A stretch of 64,000 nt of DNA from Actinoplanes sp. KI2 (GTDB lineage: Bacteria > Actinomycetota > Actinomycetes > Mycobacteriales > Micromonosporaceae): assembly GCF_025630775.1 (NCBI RefSeq), contig NZ_JAOSZE010000019.1, positions 62,001-126,000 of the forward strand, in the 5' to 3' direction. How positions within the stretch are numbered: the first letter of the stretch is position 1; each line of letters opens with the position of its first letter. This document shows positions 1 through 7,607 of the stretch, in pieces. A program made the translations under genes and the position numbers. Below the pieces are notes generated by a model. The model searched no databases. It was not told the origin of the DNA and worked only from the letters and a program-made list of their open reading frames with translations.

Positions 1-255
1 CTGGAGCGTGAGCTGACCCGGCAGGCCGGAGCGGGACAGGCCGGGCTGGGGTTGCTGCCGGGAACGGTGGCCGGTCTGACCGCGTTCGCGGGCGGCGACG
101 GCGACCCGGCCGACCCGAGGACGCGGGCCGGCTACGCGAGCCGGATCGCCTCGGGAAGCGGCCAGATCCCGTGGCCGCCGGAGCGGAACGGGGCGTGCTG
201 GTGCGGGTCGGGCCTCAAGTACAAGAAGTGCTGCCTCCCCCGCGGCCGTCGCTAG
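1..255 (+). CDS. SEC-C motif protein, C-terminal part
   Basis: The frame is open from the first base of the window, so this is the 3' end of a longer gene. The last 20 residues carry a SEC-C metal-binding motif, CWCGSGLKYKKCC, with the usual C-x-C...CC spacing. SEC-C modules bind zinc and are found at the ends of SecA and of many otherwise unrelated proteins. The residues before it (Gly, Ala and Pro rich) do not identify the family, so no function is assigned. Its stop overlaps the stop of the convergent lipoprotein gene by 4 nt (CTAG). Confidence 0.75.
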   Translation: MERELTRQAGAGQAGLGLLPGTVAGLTAFAGGDGDPADPRTRAGYASRIASGSGQIPWPPERNGACWCGSGLKYKKCCLPRGRR

Positions 256-1472
256 CGAAGGATGCCGGTGTGGCCCAGTGAGTAGCGGCCCGGCTGCGGC
301 CAGACGCACAGGCCGTGCGGCTGCCGGCCGACCTTGATGCGGGCGAGCAGGCGCCCGGTGGTGGTGTCGATGGCGTACACCTCGGCGTGGTAGCGGCCGG
401 AGAGCCAGAGCACCTTGCCGTCGGCGGAGACGCCGCCCATGTCGGGGCTGGTGGCGCCGGGCAGCTTCCACTTCTTGACCACCTTGCGGGTGGCGAAGCT
501 GATCAGCGAGATGCTGCCCTCGCCCCGGTTGGCGACGTACAGGAACTTCGAGTCGCGGCTGGGATAGAGGCCGTGCGCGCCGTCGCCGGTCGGCATGAAC
601 GTCGGGGTGGTGAACCGGTCGCCGTCGAGGATCCAGACGCCGCTGGTCTGCATGTCCGCGACGTACCAGGTCCGGCCGTCCGGCGAGATCTTGATGTCCT
701 GCGGCATCGGGTTCTCGCCGGGCAGGTGGATCTGGCCGACGACCCGGTGCGCGAGCGTGTCAACCTTGATGAGGTCGCCGGAGAACTCGCAGGTCACGAT
801 GAAGTACCGGCCGTCCGGGGAGAAGTCGGCGTGGTTCACGCCGGCGCACTTGACCGGGAGCACGTCCCGGACCGCCATGGTGTGCGGGTCGCGGAAGACG
901 ATCTCCTTCTGCTTCTCCTCCATCACCATGGCGAACTTGCCGTCGGGGGTGAAATAGAGGTTGTACGGGTCCTCCACCCGGACGGCTTTGCCGAAGCGGC
1001 CGGTGACCGGGTCGATCGGGGTCAGCTGGTTGCCGGTGTCGTCGTTCACCCACAGTGTCCGGAGATCCCAGGCGGGCACCACGTGCTGCGGTCCCCGCCC
1101 GACCGGGACGGTGCGCAGCACCCGGTACGTCCGCGGGTCGATCACGGTGACCGTGTTGCTGTCCAGGTTGGGCACGTACACCAGCGACCTGTCCCGGCGG
1201 ACCACCGGGGCGAGCTCGTTGGGCCGGTCGGCGGCGTAGAGGTCGTTCGCGGCCAGCGGCGGCGGCATCCCGGGCAGCAGGTGCGCCGGCGCCACCGCGT
1301 CGGCGGTGGACTGCGGCGCGGCGGGCGCGGACGAGCCCGCGACCCAGGTGTCGGCCGGGCGGGGCTGACCGGCCGCCTGCACCACGGAGCAGCCCGCGAC
1401 CGTCGGCGCCGTCAGCAGAAGGGCTACACCCAGGATGGTCCGGAGGCACGCACGGCCGAGCGGACTGGTCAC
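252..1472 (-). CDS. YncE-like beta-propeller lipoprotein
   Basis: A 406-aa exported protein. I place the start at GTG 1472 because a GGGGGA ribosome site lies just upstream and the N-terminus then becomes a signal peptide ending in a lipobox (TVAGC, Cys at about residue 26). The longer open frame upstream adds only basic low-complexity sequence. The mature part has repeated YVTN-type beta-propeller blades, for example YVPNLDSNTVTVIDP, FSPDGRYFIVTC and YVANRGEGSISLIS. This matches bacterial YncE/surface-layer propeller proteins, usually thought to bind partners at the cell surface; no ligand can be inferred here. Not obviously part of an operon. Confidence 0.85.
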   Translation of the reverse strand: MTSPLGRACLRTILGVALLLTAPTVAGCSVVQAAGQPRPADTWVAGSSAPAAPQSTADAVAPAHLLPGMPPPLAANDLYAADRPNELAPVVRRDRSLVYVPNLDSNTVTVIDPRTYRVLRTVPVGRGPQHVVPAWDLRTLWVNDDTGNQLTPIDPVTGRFGKAVRVEDPYNLYFTPDGKFAMVMEEKQKEIVFRDPHTMAVRDVLPVKCAGVNHADFSPDGRYFIVTCEFSGDLIKVDTLAHRVVGQIHLPGENPMPQDIKISPDGRTWYVADMQTSGVWILDGDRFTTPTFMPTGDGAHGLYPSRDSKFLYVANRGEGSISLISFATRKVVKKWKLPGATSPDMGGVSADGKVLWLSGRYHAEVYAIDTTTGRLLARIKVGRQPHGLCVWPQPGRYSLGHTGILR

Positions 1473-1998
1473 ATGATCCCCCACGAAACGGGGTCGCCGT
1501 GGCGGTCGGCGACCTTCGTGGTGGAACCGTAGGACAGCCGGGCAAGACACGGCGACCCGCTTCCGTGGGAGTGTCATCACATCGGCTGACACCCGCTCAG
1601 CCACGTTGCTACTGACCGTCCAGATGGCACGAGCAGGTGATGCCCTCGCTGATCCGGGTGAAACCGGCGGAGTTCGTGGAGCGGCTCGCCACGCCATCCA
1701 GGCCGGCGGTCATCCACCCGGGTGACCGGCCACGGGTGAGGCCGGCCCCGGCCGGCGGCGACGGGTTCGACGCCGAGGGCCGACCGGGAGCGGGCGCGCT
1801 CATCTCGTACGGGGATGCCCGTCCGTCCAGACCTCGCCGCCACAGGTTTCAGCGCAGGCCGTTCAGATACTTCTCGACCATCTCCTCCGGATGGCGACGT
1901 CGGTGCGGGTGCCGACTCGCCCGCGGCCGGCGATGAAGCAGGGAGGGCGCGACCGGCCCCCGCCTGGTAAATCACTCGGGCCCGGCGGCCTGGTGAGC
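1473..1998. other. gap with possible decayed coding remnants
   Basis: No convincing intact gene. On the minus strand a 64-codon frame (1609-1803) has GC-rich third positions and ends in ISEGITCSCHLDGQ. Near 1850-1895 another minus frame ends in EEMVEKYLNGLR with a stop. Both look like C-terminal tails without bodies, so they may be remnants of decayed genes, or chance in GC-rich DNA. The rest shows nothing recognisable. Confidence 0.3.
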
Positions 1999-2004
1999 TA
2001 CCGT
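1999..2004 (+). promoter_or_regulatory. -10 element TACCGT, leaderless start
   Basis: TACCGT is followed after 6 nt by GTG 2011, the spacing typical of actinobacterial leaderless transcripts. It favours GTG 2011 over the other in-frame starts. Confidence 0.45.
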
Positions 2005-2010
2005 GTCGCG

Positions 2011-2595
2011 GTGTCCGTCGACTCCTCCGGAGGCATGCCCAGAGCGGCCACTCTGGCCGCCATCATGGATTCCGCCCACACCACGATCCGCACCCTGTTG
2101 GGTGTCACCACCGTCCCCGACCTCGAGATGGTGACCGACGTCTACACCACCAGACGAGTTGTCCGCCGCCCCGAACAGGAGTCGACCCTGCTCGGCGGCC
2201 TGGCCCGGCACGGCGACGACGGGCCTTTCTGGGAGGTCGGCCTGCCCGACACCAACGACTGGGTCCGCCTGATCCTGCATCGTTACCTCGACCAACCCGT
2301 CGACCCGGCCGGCCTCACCGACGACGAGGGCGACCTCTGGCTACATCCCTGCTTGGGCTGCGACCCGATGCGTACCGGCGTCGCGATGGCTCTCTCGGTG
2401 GGCCTGGCGCTGGGCGCCGCCCTCGTCGGTGGCGGCCGCTTCTCGACCCAGCTCACGGTGTGGCGCGACGACCTGGCCGACCCCGCCCAGGTGATCGCCG
2501 AAACCTCGGTTTCCCCCACCGACCAGCCGTTCCGCGACGCCTGCATCCGCTACATGGACCAGTTCCCCGGTTCGAAACCTGGCTTAAGCTGGTGA
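2011..2595 (+). CDS. hypothetical protein
   Basis: A 194-aa protein I do not recognise. GTG 2011 is chosen because of the leaderless -10 just upstream; GTG 1993 and ATG 2035 (a GGAGG lies only 1 nt before the latter) are alternatives. The middle contains a CLGC pair (LHPCLGCDP) followed by a hydrophobic, Gly/Ala-rich stretch (MALSVGLALGAALVGGG) that could be one membrane segment or a buried helix. The N-terminal half is acidic and reads as cytosolic. It faces the exported-peptide operon, with a hairpin between them. Confidence 0.6.
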   Translation: MSVDSSGGMPRAATLAAIMDSAHTTIRTLLGVTTVPDLEMVTDVYTTRRVVRRPEQESTLLGGLARHGDDGPFWEVGLPDTNDWVRLILHRYLDQPVDPAGLTDDEGDLWLHPCLGCDPMRTGVAMALSVGLALGAALVGGGRFSTQLTVWRDDLADPAQVIAETSVSPTDQPFRDACIRYMDQFPGSKPGLSW

Positions 2596-2700
2596 CGACG
2601 ACGGAACGAACCTGGCGCAGATCGGGTCCCCCTGACGTCTGAACGAATAGGACAGTCCGACCACTGATCTGCCCATTGCTGATCGGGAGAGCTGCCGGCC

Positions 2701-2732
2701 GGGGACGGCCACGTGCGGGACGAGCCGTCCCC
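2701..2732 (-). terminator. hairpin terminator
   Basis: Perfect 9-bp arms GGGGACGGC (2701-2709) and GCCGTCCCC (2724-2732) with a 14-nt loop, 28 nt beyond the stop of the minus-strand 50-aa gene. It also lies beyond the convergent gene ending at 2595, so it may act in both directions. There is no U-tract, as is usual in actinomycetes. Confidence 0.6.
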
Positions 2733-2759
2733 CATACCGTTTGGTCGATCGTGACGGGG

Positions 2760-2912
2760 TCAAAGACCGTACTCGACGGCAGTCGCGGCGTGCGTGACGG
2801 GCGTGTGGTGACCGGTCGCCGCCGCCAGGGCCACGCCGGCCATAATGGCGGCGAGCACCAAGACCAGCCGTAACCGGCGTCCGAATAGCGTCAGCGCGAA
2901 TTCTGTGTACAT
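2760..2912 (-). CDS. small exported or membrane peptide, 50 aa
   Basis: A small gene with a good ribosome site (GAGGA, 4 nt before ATG 2912). The protein begins MYTEFALTLFGRRLRLVLVL, followed by AAIMAGVALAAA: a basic patch then a hydrophobic stretch of about 17 residues, like a signal peptide or single membrane anchor. A short tail, TGHHTPVTHAATAVEYGL, follows. Third positions are GC-rich but less so than in large neighbours. It is the last gene of a minus-strand group with the repeat peptide (2975-3211) and the HAF-repeat protein, and a hairpin terminator follows. No family recognised. Confidence 0.6.
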   Translation of the reverse strand: MYTEFALTLFGRRLRLVLVLAAIMAGVALAAATGHHTPVTHAATAVEYGL

Positions 2913-2974
2913 GGTGTCCTCGATACTTTCGCTTTGTGCGGATGACGGTTCTGGGTGATGGCCGGTTCGACCGA

Positions 2975-3211
2975 TCAGCCTGGGCCCTGGATGCCGTCCG
3001 GGTCGGCCGCGGCGCTGAGGTGACCGGTGCCCTGGATGCCGTCCGGGCCGGCCGCGGCGCTGAGGTGACCGGTGCCCTGGATGCCGTCCGGACTGGGTAC
3101 GTTCGCGACGGCTGCCACGCCGGCGGCGGCCAGGACCACCGCGGCCAAGAGGCCGAGCAGCCTGGACGGCCGCCGGCCGTGACGAAGTGTGACTAGGGAT
3201 GCCTTACTCAC
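2975..3211 (-). CDS. small exported peptide with 15-residue repeat
   Basis: A 78-aa protein. The start is GTG 3211, preceded by GGAGG at a spacing of 8 nt; longer in-frame starts lack a ribosome site. Residues 1-18 are basic and 19-35 hydrophobic (LLGLLAAVVLAAAGVAAVA), a typical signal peptide. The mature part is almost entirely a repeat: PDGIQGTGHLSAAAG, then PDGIQGTGHLSAAAD, then a final PDGIQGPG. The DNA repeats are nearly identical. Function unknown; it may be a short cell-wall or extracellular peptide. It sits 65 nt downstream of the HAF-repeat gene on the same strand. Confidence 0.7.
   Translation of the reverse strand: MSKASLVTLRHGRRPSRLLGLLAAVVLAAAGVAAVANVPSPDGIQGTGHLSAAAGPDGIQGTGHLSAAADPDGIQGPG
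2987..3091. repeat. 45-bp tandem repeat, 2.3 copies
   Basis: Units start at 2987, 3032 and 3077 (the third only about 15 bp), each beginning CTGGATGCCGTCCGG. Copies 1 and 2 differ at one position. The unit is a multiple of three and lies inside the small exported peptide gene, so copy-number change would add or remove whole 15-residue units. Confidence 0.9.
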
Positions 3212-3276
3212 CTGACAGTCCTCCTTTTCGAGTGTGAGCAGGGATAGGACTCGTGACCGAGGGCCGCGCCCGCTGG

Positions 3277-4389
3277 TCACGTACCGCTGCCAGGCATGCG
3301 CCACTCGACCGCGTGCGTGGTGCCTGCGGATGGCCCGGCGAACCCGACGATGGTGCCGTGGTCATTGATGCCTTCCGCCCCGGAGAAGGTGTCGCCGGCC
3401 GGCACCGCGATGGCCGTGCCCGATCCCGCGGGATTCCAGCTCACCGCGGCGGCCTTCTGGTTGTCGCTGGAGAGGACCACGCCGACGGTCGCGCCCCGGT
3501 TGTTGAGCCCACCGGGCTCGCCGTTGGCGTACCCGGGCAGGGTTTGGAGCCGGATCATGGCACCGTCCCGGTTCCAGCGCACCGCGGAGAACTGGTTGCC
3601 CGTCGTCACGCCGATTCCCATCACCGTGCCACGGTTGTTGATTCGCAACGCCTCGCTGTCGATGTCGCCGGGCAGGGTGCCGAGATTGACCGGCGAACCG
3701 TCGCGGCCCCAGCGCACGGCATGCACATCGACGCCAAACCCGGAGGCGGACACGCCGACGATCGTGCCGTCGTCGTTGATGCCGATGGCCTGACTGAACG
3801 CGTCACCGGGAAGGGGCGCCATGAGCGTGACCGTGCCGTCGGAGTTCCATCGCACGGCCACCGCCTGGTTGGCCGAGTTGATGGCGAAGCCGACGATCAC
3901 ACCGTGGTTGTTGATCCCGAAGGCCGCGCTGACCGGGAATCCGGGTATCGCCGCCAACCTGGTCACCGCAGTGTCATGGTCCCACCGGACTGCGGTGGGC
4001 GACGTGGCGACGGCGCCCGACTCGCCCACGATCGAGCCGGCGTCGTTGATCGCGTTAGGTTGGCTGAACATGTCACCAGGGAACGTCGGCAATTCCAGGA
4101 TGGCGCCCCGCCTGTTCCACCGTACGGCGCGGAGCACACCGGAAGCGCTCTCCGAGGCGCCGATGACCGTGCCGGCGTTGTTGATCGCCTCAGCCGCACT
4201 GACGGTATCCCCGGGAAGAACACCCAGATCGGTTACCGTGGCCGCGCCGGTCGCCCACGACGGAACGCTGTGGGCCAGCGTCATCGTGGAGCCGAGAACC
4301 ACGGCCGCGACAACACCGATCGCTCGTCGGCGGGTTGCCGGTGACACCCGGCCCGACGCCGGCCGTCCCTGCCTCGGATGCGTTTTCAT
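3277..4389 (-). CDS. secreted HAF-repeat protein
   Basis: A 370-aa exported protein. ATG 4389 has GGAGG 9 nt upstream. Residues 1-46 form a long signal peptide with a twin-basic start and a cleavage-like end (SVPSWA). The rest consists of seven repeats of about 45 residues, each following LPGD-x-x-S...INN-x-G-x-IVG...AVRW, the pattern of the extracellular HAF repeat family. Such repeats probably fold as a beta-propeller; no enzymatic residues are known. It leads a minus-strand group with two very small exported peptides, which suggests a shared cell-surface or extracellular role. Identity of the repeat is clear, role unknown. Confidence 0.85.
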   Translation of the reverse strand: MKTHPRQGRPASGRVSPATRRRAIGVVAAVVLGSTMTLAHSVPSWATGAATVTDLGVLPGDTVSAAEAINNAGTVIGASESASGVLRAVRWNRRGAILELPTFPGDMFSQPNAINDAGSIVGESGAVATSPTAVRWDHDTAVTRLAAIPGFPVSAAFGINNHGVIVGFAINSANQAVAVRWNSDGTVTLMAPLPGDAFSQAIGINDDGTIVGVSASGFGVDVHAVRWGRDGSPVNLGTLPGDIDSEALRINNRGTVMGIGVTTGNQFSAVRWNRDGAMIRLQTLPGYANGEPGGLNNRGATVGVVLSSDNQKAAAVSWNPAGSGTAIAVPAGDTFSGAEGINDHGTIVGFAGPSAGTTHAVEWRMPGSGT

Positions 4390-4571
4390 TCTCCGATACC
4401 TCCCGTATTCGGGTTCTCCGGCAAGACCACGGCTGGTGAGCCACCGGCCGGCGGCCCGAGAACCGGACCCACCTCTGGTACGGAAGGGGGTTACGCGAGA
4501 CGGGTTCTCCCGCGGGAAGGACCGGATTCGGCTGAGACCCGGTCAACGTTCATGGGCAACGCACTGACTGA

Positions 4572-4940
4572 TCAGAACACCGCGTTGAGTACGAAGTGCG
4601 CGACGATAACCGCCACGACCACGACGGCGCTGGTCAGTGCGGCCAGCGTGCCGGCGAGCACCGCCGACCGGATCCGGCGCACGAACCCCGCGGCGGTCGC
4701 CAGCGACACGAGCATCGAGAAGAAGAGGAATCCGGTGCTCACCACGAAGAGCAGGTCCGCGCCGTCCTTGGCGGTGAAGCAGAAGCCGCCGGCGTCGTCG
4801 CAGGAGGTGTCCTCCCGGCCCACGAGCGTGTTCAGCCAGGCAGCCACGAACGCCGTCAGGTGCCAGAGGAAGGACGTCAGGACGGCGGTTCCGTATCGCG
4901 TGGATCGCTTGGTCGTCGGCCCCCCGTTGTACATGCGCAC
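4572..4940 (-). CDS. membrane protein, three predicted TM helices
   Basis: A 122-aa protein I cannot assign to a named family. Three hydrophobic segments are visible, at about residues 18-40, 62-85 and 93-120, with a two-cysteine loop (TSCDDAGGFCF) between the first two that would face one side of the membrane. GTG 4940 and ATG 4934 are both possible starts; neither has a strong ribosome site, and a TAGAAA hexamer lies just before the GTG, compatible with a leaderless start. Flanked by 182 nt and 127 nt without genes. Confidence 0.6.
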   Translation of the reverse strand: MRMYNGGPTTKRSTRYGTAVLTSFLWHLTAFVAAWLNTLVGREDTSCDDAGGFCFTAKDGADLLFVVSTGFLFFSMLVSLATAAGFVRRIRSAVLAGTLAALTSAVVVVAVIVAHFVLNAVF

Positions 4941-5055
4941 TTTCTATCGCACCCACGCCAGGGGCTTGCGCTACTACTTCGCCGCCGCGCGCAGTCCCGC
5001 GTGACGGCTGATCGGGTCTCAGCGTAGGCGGATCCGTAGCCGATGAGCGGATGTC

Positions 5056-5061
5056 TACGCT
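5056..5061 (+). promoter_or_regulatory. -10 element TACGCT, leaderless start
   Basis: TACGCT lies 6 nt before GTG 5068, the leaderless spacing seen repeatedly in this window. Confidence 0.45.
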
Positions 5062-5067
5062 TCCGCT

Positions 5068-5427
5068 GTGGACGTGGACGATTTCTGGACCTTCATCGAG
5101 CTCTCGCATCGAGCCGGACCCAAGCTGGGCGACCGTGCGGCCTTCCTGGCTCACCGGCTCAGCCGGATCTCCCGCTCCCACGTGCTCGACTTCGTCCAGC
5201 ACCTGTCCTCGACCCGGGAACCGGCCAACACCTACCGCCTGTGGCGAGCCGCCGACATCCTCATGGCGGGCGGCTGCAGCACCGACGGATTCCACTACTT
5301 CCAGATGTGGCTCGTCGGGCTGGCGTCTGTCACGGTTCGCCTACGCTCGATCATGTTTGCTCGAGGCGGCCGGCTCCCGGGCTCTGCAGAGGTGGCCGGT
5401 CATCCATGCGTGTTGCCTCGTCGGTAA
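5068..5427 (+). CDS. DUF4240-like protein, C-terminus shortened
   Basis: A 119-aa protein. The first 80 residues match DUF4240 proteins: an N-terminal DFWTFIE, a helical middle, then LWRAADILMAGGCSTDGF and HYFQMWLVGL. In the family this is followed by a further conserved stretch with an Asp-Pro-Asp-like segment; here the text after WLVGLA changes to a basic, unrelated tail (SVTVRLRSIMFARGG). The gene may therefore have lost its 3' end by frameshift or deletion. GTG 5068 is favoured by the leaderless -10 element. Function of DUF4240 is unknown. Confidence 0.65.
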   Translation: MDVDDFWTFIELSHRAGPKLGDRAAFLAHRLSRISRSHVLDFVQHLSSTREPANTYRLWRAADILMAGGCSTDGFHYFQMWLVGLASVTVRLRSIMFARGGRLPGSAEVAGHPCVLPRR

Positions 5428-5466
5428 CATCCTTCCGCTTGGCTTCGAACGGGGGAGGAAACACAC

Positions 5467-6159
5467 ATGCGATGGAAGTTGTCGGCCGGCGTCCTCATGG
5501 CGCTGGCCCTTCTGGTTCCGGCGGCACCGGTGGCGGCTCAAACCGCACCCCCCGGGCTCAACGCGGCCTGCCAAACGGTCGAACGCAAGGTGTACGAGGA
5601 CATCCGCAAGCTGGTCACGATCGATCTGGACACCGCCACCGACGTGCAGGTGCGGATCTTGGCCAACCAGATCCTGGCCGAAGCAACCGCCGAGTCGTTG
5701 TCCGTGCTGCCGGACGCGGTGCAGAAAGGGCTGGACGGCACCCCGGACGACCTGCGGACATTCCTCAAGACGGGCCTGTCGAAACCCTGGTCGACGGCTC
5801 TGCGAGTCGCCGTGGACCAGACGCTGACAGGCGCCGGCACCAACGTGAAGGCGGCCGCGCAGAAGGCCCTCGACGACGAAACCATCGACGCCTACCTGGC
5901 TTACCTGAACGACGGCCTCTACGCCGCACGTGCGCTCGACTGCGCGCCCAAGCCCCCGACGACACCCAGCGCCACGACGACTGCCGCAGTGCTCCCCACT
6001 TCCTCCGCCGGCCCAACTGCCGGCGGCGGCAAGGGTGCTGCGCTGCCCGAGACCGGTGCCGACACCGGAACCGTGGCCGCCATCGGCGGGGCGCTCCTGC
6101 TCATCGGCGGCACCGGCTACCTGCTCGCACGCCGGCGCCGTTCCCGATTCGTGGCGTAG
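5467..6159 (+). CDS. ALF-repeat surface protein with LPxTG anchor
   Basis: A 230-aa exported protein with a strong ribosome site (GGGGGAGG) before ATG 5467. Residues 1-25 are a signal peptide ending AQTA. The central part carries ALF-type short helical repeats (VRILANQILAEATAES, then PDDLRTFLKTGLSK). A Thr/Pro/Ser-rich linker leads to LPETGADTG, a hydrophobic helix and RRRR, the sorting signal recognised by class E or similar sortases. The protein is thus expected to be covalently attached to the wall. ALF repeats have no known activity. It ends in a strong hairpin terminator, so it is probably monocistronic. Confidence 0.88.
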   Translation: MRWKLSAGVLMALALLVPAAPVAAQTAPPGLNAACQTVERKVYEDIRKLVTIDLDTATDVQVRILANQILAEATAESLSVLPDAVQKGLDGTPDDLRTFLKTGLSKPWSTALRVAVDQTLTGAGTNVKAAAQKALDDETIDAYLAYLNDGLYAARALDCAPKPPTTPSATTTAAVLPTSSAGPTAGGGKGAALPETGADTGTVAAIGGALLLIGGTGYLLARRRRSRFVA

Positions 6160-6168
6160 CTGACTCGA

Positions 6169-6203
6169 CGCGCCCGGCTCGATGCTTCGCCGAGCCGGGC
6201 GCG
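6169..6203 (+). terminator. strong hairpin terminator
   Basis: Perfect 13-bp arms CGCGCCCGGCTCG (6169-6181) and CGAGCCGGGCGCG (6191-6203) with a 9-nt loop, 9 nt after the stop of the surface-protein gene. No U-tract. Confidence 0.8.
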
Positions 6204-6229
6204 GGACCCGGGGACAACGGAAACGACGC

Positions 6230-6235
6230 TAAGGT
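6230..6235 (+). promoter_or_regulatory. -10 element TAAGGT, leaderless start
   Basis: TAAGGT sits 7 nt before GTG 6243 and directly after the terminator of the previous gene, so the monooxygenase has its own promoter. Confidence 0.5.
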
Positions 6236-6242
6236 CGGCACC

Positions 6243-7592
6243 GTGACGGGGATCGATGAGCGCCAGGAGCAGGTCGTCATCGTGGGGGCGGGGCCGGTCG
6301 GGCTGTTCCTGGCGGCCGAGTTGCGGCTGGCCGGGGTGGGCGTGACGGTGGTCGAGCGGCGCGCCGAGCGACCGTCGATCACCAAGGGCGTCGCTATGCA
6401 CGCGCGCACCCTCGAACTGCTCGCCATGCGCGGGATCGCCGGCGCCTTCCTCGACGGGGGCGTGCGGCTGCCGGGCTGGCACTTCGGCTTTCTCGAACGC
6501 CGGGTCGACTTCACCGGGCTGGACTCGCCGTACCCCTTCGTCCTCTCTTTTCCGCAGGATCGCACCGAGGCGATCCTGGAAGACCGGGCGCTGGCGCTCG
6601 GGGCGCGCATCGTGCGCGGCGAGCAGGCCGTCGGCCTCGAGCAGGGCGACGACGACACGGTACGCGTGCGCACCTCCCGCACGGAGTACCGCGCCGCCTG
6701 GGTGGTCGGCGCGGACGGCGCCGGCAGCGCGATCCGGCAGCTGGCCGGCATCGCCTTCCCGGGCACCGAGGCGGCCATCTACTCGTACGTCGGTGACGTG
6801 GTCGCCGACCGGCCACCCGCACCCGGCTTCAACGTCGTGAACGACCGGGGCGCCATGATGGTCGCCGCCATGCCGGGCGGCCTGCATCGCATCGCGGGCT
6901 ACGACCCGGTGCGCCAGCAGGCCGGTCGCGGCGCCCTGACGCTCGACGAGCTCCGCGAGACCAGCGCCCGCATCGCCGGCGCCGACTTCGGGCTGCACGA
7001 CCCGAAGTGGATGACCCAGTTCGACAGCGCCACCCGCATCGCCTCGGCCTTCCGCTCGGGACGGGTGCTGCTGGCCGGGGATGCCGCGCACACGCATTTC
7101 CCGGCCGGCGGCGTGGGCCTCAACCTGGGTCTGCAGGACGCGATGAACCTCGGCTGGAAACTCGCCGCCGTCGCACAGGGCCGGGCCGGCGAGTCGCTGC
7201 TGGACACCTACGAGGCCGAGCGCAAGCCGTGGGCCGAGGACGTCGCCCGGCACACCATGGCCCAGACCGCCCTGATCACCGCGACCACCGCCGAGGGCCT
7301 GGCCCTGCGCAAGCTGCTCAGCGACCTGATGGGCGCCCTGCCGGAGATGAACCGGGCGCTGGCCCGCCGCCTCTCCGCGGTGGACGTCGCCTACCCGCCC
7401 GCCGACCCGGCCGCGCATCCGCTGACCGGCGCCCGGGTCCCGGCCGCGGAGATGCCGGACGGCCGCCCGGTCACGGTCACGCCGGCCGGGACCACGGCGA
7501 TCGTCCGGCCCGACGGCTACGTGTGGTGGGCCACCGACGACCCCTCCCCCGACCTCGCGGCCGCGTGGGAGGGGCTCGGCGTCAGGTTCTGA
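6243..7592 (+). CDS. FAD-dependent aromatic monooxygenase
   Basis: A 449-aa flavoprotein of the PheA/TfdB (class A) monooxygenase family. It has the N-terminal dinucleotide fold (VVIVGAGPVGLFLAAEL), the DG motif (VVGADGAGSAIRQ) and the GD motif (GRVLLAGDAAHTHFPAGG) that bind FAD and NADPH. These enzymes hydroxylate aromatic rings or polyketide and antibiotic substrates using O2. The thioredoxin-like C-terminal domain of phenol hydroxylases is nearly absent, which is closer to rifampicin- or polyketide-type enzymes. GTG 6243 is chosen from the leaderless -10; the frame is open much further upstream but antisense or unrelated there. A convergent exporter follows; substrate unknown. Confidence 0.88.
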   Translation: MTGIDERQEQVVIVGAGPVGLFLAAELRLAGVGVTVVERRAERPSITKGVAMHARTLELLAMRGIAGAFLDGGVRLPGWHFGFLERRVDFTGLDSPYPFVLSFPQDRTEAILEDRALALGARIVRGEQAVGLEQGDDDTVRVRTSRTEYRAAWVVGADGAGSAIRQLAGIAFPGTEAAIYSYVGDVVADRPPAPGFNVVNDRGAMMVAAMPGGLHRIAGYDPVRQQAGRGALTLDELRETSARIAGADFGLHDPKWMTQFDSATRIASAFRSGRVLLAGDAAHTHFPAGGVGLNLGLQDAMNLGWKLAAVAQGRAGESLLDTYEAERKPWAEDVARHTMAQTALITATTAEGLALRKLLSDLMGALPEMNRALARRLSAVDVAYPPADPAAHPLTGARVPAAEMPDGRPVTVTPAGTTAIVRPDGYVWWATDDPSPDLAAAWEGLGVRF

Positions 7593-7607
7593 GCCGCCCG
7601 GCGTGCG

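Noticed and set aside
2676..2873. 65-codon plus-strand frame
   Set aside because: It overlaps the terminator hairpin and the opposite-strand exported peptide, and lacks a ribosome site.
2987..3091. Direct repeats as a CRISPR array
   Set aside because: Units are contiguous, with no unique spacers, and encode a peptide repeat.
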